Positions 59,057 to 64,000 of a stretch of DNA of 64,000 nucleotides are shown here, piece by piece; position 1 is the first letter of the stretch; each line of letters begins with the position of its first letter. The stretch comes from Streptococcus pneumoniae (GTDB lineage: Bacteria; Bacillota; Bacilli; Lactobacillales; Streptococcaceae). The position numbers and the translations under genes are program-made. The stretch lies in contig NZ_CKYA01000003.1 in assembly GCF_001113365.1 (NCBI RefSeq), positions 165,592 through 229,591 on the forward strand, in the 5' to 3' direction. Below the pieces are notes generated by a model. That model made no database searches, was not told the origin of the DNA, and saw nothing but the letters and a program-made list of their open reading frames with translations.

Positions 59057-60532
59057 TTATTTTTTGTTTTTCAAGAATTCATCGTATTGTTTTTGCATTT
59101 CGTTCAATACTTTTTCGTAGGCACCTTCAGATTTCAATTTTTCCATCAATTCTGGAATAGCTTTATCTGGGTCTACAGTACCAGTGTTGATAGCTGTATC
59201 AAATTGTTGCATTGTGTTAGAAATAGCTGAGATTTCAGATTTCACATTGTCAGTATTGAAGATAAATCCAAGCGCTGGAGATTCTTTAGCTTCTGCCAAT
59301 TCTTTCTTAGAATTTTCGATTTGTTGGTCTGTAACGTTTTCGTTGATGTAAAGGATCCAGTTGTTACCAGTGTTCCATCCACCCATGTGAGTGTTTCCTT
59401 TGTAGCCATCAAGAACGCGAACACGGTTTTCTTTACCTTCAATTTTTTCCCAGTTCTTACCTTCTGGACCGTAAACAAGACCGTTCAAGAGTTCTGGGTT
59501 CGTATTCAAGAGGTTCAACACTTCCATTGATTTTTCTTTGTTCTTAGAGTTGTTTGAGATGACAAAGTTAGCAACTTGTGTTGTTTGGTTTTTCTTAATG
59601 AAGTTAGTGAATGATTTGATTTGGATATCTTTGTTAGCAACACGTGAAAGCAAGCTGTTACCGTAGTCAGCTGGTCCTACTGTTTCTTCACGAACGAACC
59701 AAGTATCTTGTTGAAGGTCAAATGAAGTATCGCTTGTTGCGACATCTTTTGGAATGTATCCAGCTTCATAGAATTTGTGAAGAGTCTTCAAGTGTTCTTT
59801 GAAACGAGGAACGTCATAACGGTTTACAATCTTAGTAGTATCCCCTTCAAGGTCGATAACGAATGGAAGACCGTTTGCTACTGGGTAGTCAAAGTTCTCA
59901 GAAGGGATGAAGTTCTTAGTAGCTGCAAATGGTACTACGTCTGGAGCTTTTTCTTTAATTTGTTTCAAGACTGGCTCAAGAGTTTCGTAAGAAGTAACAC
60001 CTGAAATATCGATACCATATTTGGCAAGGAGAGTTCCGTTGAAGGCAAAGTTTTGAGATGATGCAACGTTGGCTGCAACTGGAACAGCGTAAATTTTACC
60101 GTTTACAGTATTACCCTTGATGTAGGCTGGGTCAAGTGCCTTGTAAAGGTCTTTACCTTCTTTTTTGTACAATTCTGTCAAGTCAGCATAAGCACCTTTT
60201 TGAGCATTTACAATATAGTTATCTGCAAAGGCGATATCATAGTTTTCACCAGATGATGTGATAACTGACATTTTCTTACCATAGTCACCCCAGCCAAGGT
60301 ATTGGATATCCAATTTGGCACCAACTTTTTCTTCGATGATTTTGTTGGCATTTGCTAACAATTCATCCAAGTTATCTGGTTTGTCACCGATTTGGTACAT
60401 TTTGATAACAGGTTTGTCACCTGAATCAGCAGCTTTTTTGCTGTTACCTGTCAAGTTGCCACAAGCAGCAAGACCTGCAGCCAAAGCGACTACACTAGCA
60501 GATGCAAAAGCATATTTTTTCCAGTTTTTCAT
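59057..60532 (-). CDS. Carbohydrate ABC transporter substrate-binding lipoprotein
   Basis: This 491-residue lipoprotein has a signal peptide with lipobox LAACGN and the family-1 extracellular binding-protein fold. The C-terminal region fits the DUF3502 group often found with LplB/YtcP permeases. The start at 60532 (MKNWKKYAFASA) has GGAG upstream; the longer frame to 60748 is read through the BOX element. It is the last gene of the importer operon. The sugar is unknown; such systems import oligosaccharides or glycan pieces. Confidence 0.92.
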   Translation of the reverse strand: MKNWKKYAFASASVVALAAGLAACGNLTGNSKKAADSGDKPVIKMYQIGDKPDNLDELLANANKIIEEKVGAKLDIQYLGWGDYGKKMSVITSSGENYDIAFADNYIVNAQKGAYADLTELYKKEGKDLYKALDPAYIKGNTVNGKIYAVPVAANVASSQNFAFNGTLLAKYGIDISGVTSYETLEPVLKQIKEKAPDVVPFAATKNFIPSENFDYPVANGLPFVIDLEGDTTKIVNRYDVPRFKEHLKTLHKFYEAGYIPKDVATSDTSFDLQQDTWFVREETVGPADYGNSLLSRVANKDIQIKSFTNFIKKNQTTQVANFVISNNSKNKEKSMEVLNLLNTNPELLNGLVYGPEGKNWEKIEGKENRVRVLDGYKGNTHMGGWNTGNNWILYINENVTDQQIENSKKELAEAKESPALGFIFNTDNVKSEISAISNTMQQFDTAINTGTVDPDKAIPELMEKLKSEGAYEKVLNEMQKQYDEFLKNKK

Positions 60533-60583
60533 GATAAAAACTCCTTTTTTTATTTTTAAACTTATAAACAATGTAATGATCTT

Positions 60584-60735
60584 ATACTCAATGAAAATCA
60601 AAGAGCAAACTAGGAAACTAGCCGCAGGTTGCTCAAAACACTGTTTTGAGGTTGCAGATAGAACTGACGAAGTCAGTAACATATATCTACGGCAAGGCGA
60701 CGTTGACGCGGTTTGAAGAGATTTTCGAAGAGTAT
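60584..60735. repeat. BOX element inside the sugar ABC operon
   Basis: It runs from ATACTCAATGAAAATC to GATTTTCGAAGAGTAT, with the boxA core CTACGGCAAGGCGACGTTGA. It lies between the second permease and the binding-protein gene, so it is transcribed within the operon. Confidence 0.93.
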
Positions 60736-60788
60736 TAACTTCACACAAGGGAAGTTGGGAACTGAGAAATGTTATTTCTCAATAAGCA

Positions 60789-61712
60789 CTATTCTTTCAC
60801 ACCACCGATAGTCAAACCTTTTACAAAGTAGCGTTGGAAGAATGGATACAAAATCGCGATTGGAAGGGTTGCAACCACAACCATGGCCATACGACCTGTT
60901 TCTTTCGGTAGAGCAACTCCCAGTTGACCAGTCAAGCCGACCGCTTTGGCGATGTAGTCCATATTTTGTTGGATTTGCATGAGCAAATATTGCAATGGAT
61001 ACAAGTTGTCACTCTTGATGTAAAGAAGGGCGTTGAACCAGTCATTCCAGAAACCAAGTGCTGTCAAAAGCGTGATGGTTGCGATACCTGGTAGTGACAA
61101 TGGCAAACAGATTTGGAAGAAAATCCGAGCCTCACTAGCACCATCGATACGAGCCGATTCGAGAATGGCTTCTGGAATGGTCTTCTTGAAGAAGGAACGC
61201 ATCAAGATGATGTTAAAGGGTGAGAGAAGCATTGGAACAATCAAGGCCCAAACAGTATCCCCAAGCTGAAGCACACGAGTCACCATGATATAACCTGGTA
61301 CCAAACCAGCGTTGAACAACATACTGAGCAGAACGAAGATGGTAAAGAATCTGCGATACTTAAAGGTTGTCCGTGAAATAGCGTAGGCATAGGTTGTTGT
61401 GATAAAGACATTTGTAAATGTCCCAACTACGGTTACAAAGACAGAAATGAAGAGGGCTTGTAAGATTTTATCCTTAAACTGTGCCAAGAACTCAAAACCG
61501 TCTAATCCAAATTGGGATGGGAAGAAGCTGTAGCCGTATTGGAGGAGGCTTTTCTCGTCCGTCACTGAAATAATGATAACGAATACAAAAGGTAGGATAC
61601 AAGAGAGGGCAATCAAACCCGAAATGATACTGAAGAAGATATCTGCTTTCTTACTGAAGGAGTGAATGCCGACATTATCAATTTTTTCTTTTTTAATTTT
61701 CTTTTCTGCCAT
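60789..61712 (-). CDS. Carbohydrate ABC transporter permease (YtcP/MalG-like)
   Basis: This 307-residue permease has six helices and the EAA loop ESARIDGASEARIFFQICLP. It follows the other permease by 12 bp. An ATPase is absent, so the system probably uses the shared MsmK ATPase. Confidence 0.92.
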   Translation of the reverse strand: MAEKKIKKEKIDNVGIHSFSKKADIFFSIISGLIALSCILPFVFVIIISVTDEKSLLQYGYSFFPSQFGLDGFEFLAQFKDKILQALFISVFVTVVGTFTNVFITTTYAYAISRTTFKYRRFFTIFVLLSMLFNAGLVPGYIMVTRVLQLGDTVWALIVPMLLSPFNIILMRSFFKKTIPEAILESARIDGASEARIFFQICLPLSLPGIATITLLTALGFWNDWFNALLYIKSDNLYPLQYLLMQIQQNMDYIAKAVGLTGQLGVALPKETGRMAMVVVATLPIAILYPFFQRYFVKGLTIGGVKE

Positions 61713-61724
61713 ATTCTCCTCCTT

Positions 61725-62654
61725 TTAGAACAAGGCTGAGTTTGGATCAACTCGTCTTGCCAGTAAGTTTGATAGAACCACCAGAATCAAGCCGACTACT
61801 GATTGGTAGAGACCTGCTGCTGAAGCCATCCCGATATCCGCTGTCTGGGTCAAACCATTATAAACATATACGTCCAAGACGTTGGTTACGTTATAAAGCT
61901 GACCAGCATTGTGAGGGATTTGATAGAAGAGACCAAAGTCTGCACGGAAGATATTTCCGACTGCAAGGATGGTCAATACAGTTACCAGCGGTGTCAACTG
62001 CGGAATGGTTACATTGCGAATCCGTTGCCATTTGCTGGCTCCATCTACTGTCGCTGCTTCGTAGTAGGTTGGATCAATTCCCATGATTGTCGCATAGTAC
62101 ATAACACTGCTATATCCAAAACCTTTCCAAATACCTAGGAAAAGTAGGAGATAAGGCCAAATTCCCAAATCAGCGTAGAAGTTGACTTCTTTGAGACCAA
62201 GACTTTCCAATAAATGGTTGAACACCCCTTTATCAATATTTAGGAAGGCATCTGTAAAGAAACTGATGATAACCCAAGACAAGAAGTAAGGGAACAACAT
62301 AGAAGTTTGGAAAATCTTCACCATTCTCTTGGAACGGAGTTCACTGAGGATAATGGCAATCCCTACAGATACAACCAAACCTAGAAAGATAAAGCCAAGA
62401 TTGTAGAGGACCGTATTTCGTGTGATAATAAAGGCGTCTCTTGAACTAAATAAGAATCTGAAATTATCGAGTCCGACCCATTTACTATTTATGATACTAT
62501 CTATGAAACCATTACTGGTCATGTGGTAGTCTTTGAAGGCAACCACGTTCCCAAATACTGGAATGTAGAAGAATAGAATCAACCAGAGTGCCCCTGGCAA
62601 AACCATCAAGAGAAAAATCCAGTTGTCTCTCAAGGTTTTTGAAAACTTATTCAT
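61725..62654 (-). CDS. Carbohydrate ABC transporter permease (LplB/MalF-like)
   Basis: This 309-residue permease has six helices and the EAA loop EAATVDGASKWQRIRNVTIP. It is the first gene of the importer operon. A perfect-consensus cre lies 52 bp upstream. Confidence 0.92.
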   Translation of the reverse strand: MNKFSKTLRDNWIFLLMVLPGALWLILFFYIPVFGNVVAFKDYHMTSNGFIDSIINSKWVGLDNFRFLFSSRDAFIITRNTVLYNLGFIFLGLVVSVGIAIILSELRSKRMVKIFQTSMLFPYFLSWVIISFFTDAFLNIDKGVFNHLLESLGLKEVNFYADLGIWPYLLLFLGIWKGFGYSSVMYYATIMGIDPTYYEAATVDGASKWQRIRNVTIPQLTPLVTVLTILAVGNIFRADFGLFYQIPHNAGQLYNVTNVLDVYVYNGLTQTADIGMASAAGLYQSVVGLILVVLSNLLARRVDPNSALF

Positions 62655-62705
62655 AATTTCCTCCCTTTTTATTTGATATCCATCTAAAAATTCTTTTTTA
62701 GACTT

Positions 62706-62731
62706 TTGATAACGATTACATTATTAGTATA
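62706..62731 (-). promoter_or_regulatory. Promoter -10 and consensus cre of the sugar ABC operon
   Basis: TTGATAACGATTACAT (62706-62721) fits WTGNNARCGNWWWCAW at every position. On the minus strand a TATACT -10 (62731-62726) lies just upstream of it, so CcpA would block transcription. Confidence 0.75.
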
Positions 62732-62910
62732 CTCCTATTTGCAGATTAGGTTAAACTCCTAATTATAGAAAAAACTCCACAAATTATGTAGCAGATTTAA
62801 AACTTTATCACCACTATCAAACAAATGTCCTAAATCAATTGTTTATTTTATCTCTATTTGCACCGTGATGGCGTCACTCTGTTATAAGCGTCCAATAACG
62901 GGGTATATTG

Positions 62911-62962
62911 AAAAATCTCCAGACTAGAGAACTCACGGATAGTTCCTAATCTGGAGATTTTT
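62911..62962. terminator. Terminator after the surface-protein gene
   Basis: AAAAATCTCCAGA pairs with TCTGGAGATTTTT, with a further AACT/AGTT pair inside; symmetric A/T ends. Confidence 0.85.
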
Positions 62963-62971
62963 AATATGTTA

Positions 62972-64000
62972 TTAGGCGTTTGCTTTCAACTTAGCAATAA
63001 CCTTTTTAAGATTATCAATCAACTCTGCTTCAGTATGCTCAGAGCCTTTTTCATCTGCCAAGAAGGAAACTGCTTTTTGAAGTTCTTCTTGAGAGTTTTC
63101 AAGGACATCCTTATCTACTGTTTCAAGGTTTGAGTCTTTAAGAAGTTTACTTAATTCCTTGGCTAATTTCTCGAGTTCTGATTCTTTGTTGCGACGAGCT
63201 AGGAGGAAGAAGAGGAGACCTAAAAGCACTAGGATACTTGCTGCAATAATCCCTACTGGGACTTGAGTTTGGGCTACAGGCTTATCTGCTTCTGGTGCTG
63301 ACTCAGAAACTTTTTGTTCTCCAGCCTTCGTTGCTGACTGACTTTCCTTAATGGACTCTAGGGAAGCAATCGCATCTCTGACTGTTTGCAAGATATGGCG
63401 CAACCCTTGCTCTGTCAAACTATCATCTGCAAGAGCTTTATTAGCCTCTGCCAAAACCAGACGTGCTGAATCTGTGGTAGGATTCGATACACCTGTCAAT
63501 GCTCTCAAAAGATTTTCTAAGGTTTGAGTCTGCTTACTTAGTTCTGACTTATCTAAAGTTCCTTGACCCTGAGTTACTGAACGAACAGTATCATCTGCTC
63601 TATTCGCTGTATTTACACTAGGTTCCGTAGTTGTCACTGGAGCTACAGACGAACGAGCAGTGGTTGTTGAGCCACTGTCAGAATCTGGAGCATCTGCTAC
63701 AGAATTTGCTTGTCCACTATCTGATGGACTTGTTGGAACAGAAGGACTTGCTGGTTCTGTAGTGTTCACATCACCAGGATTTCCAGGTTGATTTCCATCG
63801 AAATCACTAGGTACTAGACTATTAGTATTTCCATTGTCTGGCACTGGGATAGGACTAGGAATTGGAAGCGGTCTATATATAGGCATTTGCGCACTACCTG
63901 TTCCACTCAAGTCACTGTTTCCACTACGAGCTTGTGCTTCTACAGTACCTTGCGCTTTCACCGCTTCATGACCTACTGTCACTTTACCAGTATCTGCGTC
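62972..64000 (-). CDS. C-terminal part of a surface protein with membrane anchor (runs off the window)
   Basis: At least 342 codons are present and the frame is open at the right edge. The visible order is a TGKVTVGHEAV segment, a long Pro/Ser/Thr/Asn-rich stretch, a helical region (QTLENLLRALTGVSNPTTDS), one membrane helix (VGIIAASILVLLGLLFFLLA) and an 80-residue charged cytoplasmic tail. There is no LPXTG signal, and the tail after the helix is much longer than in sortase substrates, so it is membrane-anchored. Function unknown; adhesion is plausible. Confidence 0.75.
   Translation of the reverse strand, partial: DADTGKVTVGHEAVKAQGTVEAQARSGNSDLSGTGSAQMPIYRPLPIPSPIPVPDNGNTNSLVPSDFDGNQPGNPGDVNTTEPASPSVPTSPSDSGQANSVADAPDSDSGSTTTARSSVAPVTTTEPSVNTANRADDTVRSVTQGQGTLDKSELSKQTQTLENLLRALTGVSNPTTDSARLVLAEANKALADDSLTEQGLRHILQTVRDAIASLESIKESQSATKAGEQKVSESAPEADKPVAQTQVPVGIIAASILVLLGLLFFLLARRNKESELEKLAKELSKLLKDSNLETVDKDVLENSQEELQKAVSFLADEKGSEHTEAELIDNLKKVIAKLKANA

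Noticed and set aside
1..64000. tRNA, rRNA, CRISPR arrays, IS transposases and T-box or SAM riboswitches.
   Set aside because: None was recognised by reading; covariance-model searches were not possible, so small RNAs may be missed.

Overview
The window looks like chromosomal DNA of a Mitis-group streptococcus (Streptococcus pneumoniae, S. pseudopneumoniae or S. mitis). The evidence is low GC, BOX repeats containing the classic CTACGGCAAGGCGACG core, strong similarity to pneumococcal core genes (hexB/mutL, tsaBD, rnjA, mnmG, mnmA), and a gene order that runs backwards relative to the pneumococcal mutL-to-sugar-ABC segment. From memory, pneumococci carry the rtg peptide locus and pspA between argH and mnmA. 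Here that position holds only a 207-bp mobile-element-like repeat, so a close relative or a variant strain is plausible. No rRNA, tRNA, IS transposase or CRISPR array was seen.

Layout. 0-4.2 kb: an accessory mannose-family PTS (IIA-IIB-IIC-IID, leaving the window on the left), a divergent DeoR regulator and an anaerobic sulfatase-maturase. 4.3-14.5 kb: mutL, a LytTR regulator with its membrane partner, an Nramp-related transporter, nrdI, the YesL/YesM/YesN system (pneumococcal TCS07) and an MptD-type membrane protein. 14.5-23.7 kb: a methionine ABC operon (metQ-M20 peptidase-metN-metP) preceded by a MET-box, a second amino-acid lipoprotein, and azlCD. An Rgg plus MFS cassette is inserted at the 3' end of metP. 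23.8-28 kb: an SHP/Rgg quorum-sensing cassette with a secreted protein and an enterocin-A-type immunity protein, inserted at the 3' end of tsaD, then rimI and tsaB. 28-35 kb: a probable orphan cibC-like immunity gene, rpoY-rnjA, mnmG, a Nudix gene and mnmA. 35-43 kb: argG/argH with a lipoprotein, then a lactococcin-972-type bacteriocin operon headed by a 28-residue Trp-X-Trp peptide gene and faced by an Rgg/PlcR-type regulator. 43-64 kb: a LysM protein, serine dehydratase, a CapD-like sugar-nucleotide enzyme, a glycosyltransferase, a PadR/DUF1700/DUF4097 envelope module, trhO, an OFA antiporter, a sugar ABC importer without its own ATPase, and the C-terminal part of a surface protein.

The most interesting content is peptide signalling. 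The SHP gene and the divergent secreted-protein operon each have a TGCGATTTT box exactly 31 bp upstream of an extended -10, in mirror orientation, which points to co-control by Rgg. The lactococcin-type operon has its own candidate pheromone and a GTTAACTTTTTTCAC repeat at both the pheromone and regulator promoters. Two of the three Rgg cassettes lie next to a decayed second copy of the 3' end of the neighbouring core gene (metP, tsaD), a shared footprint of how these cassettes were acquired.
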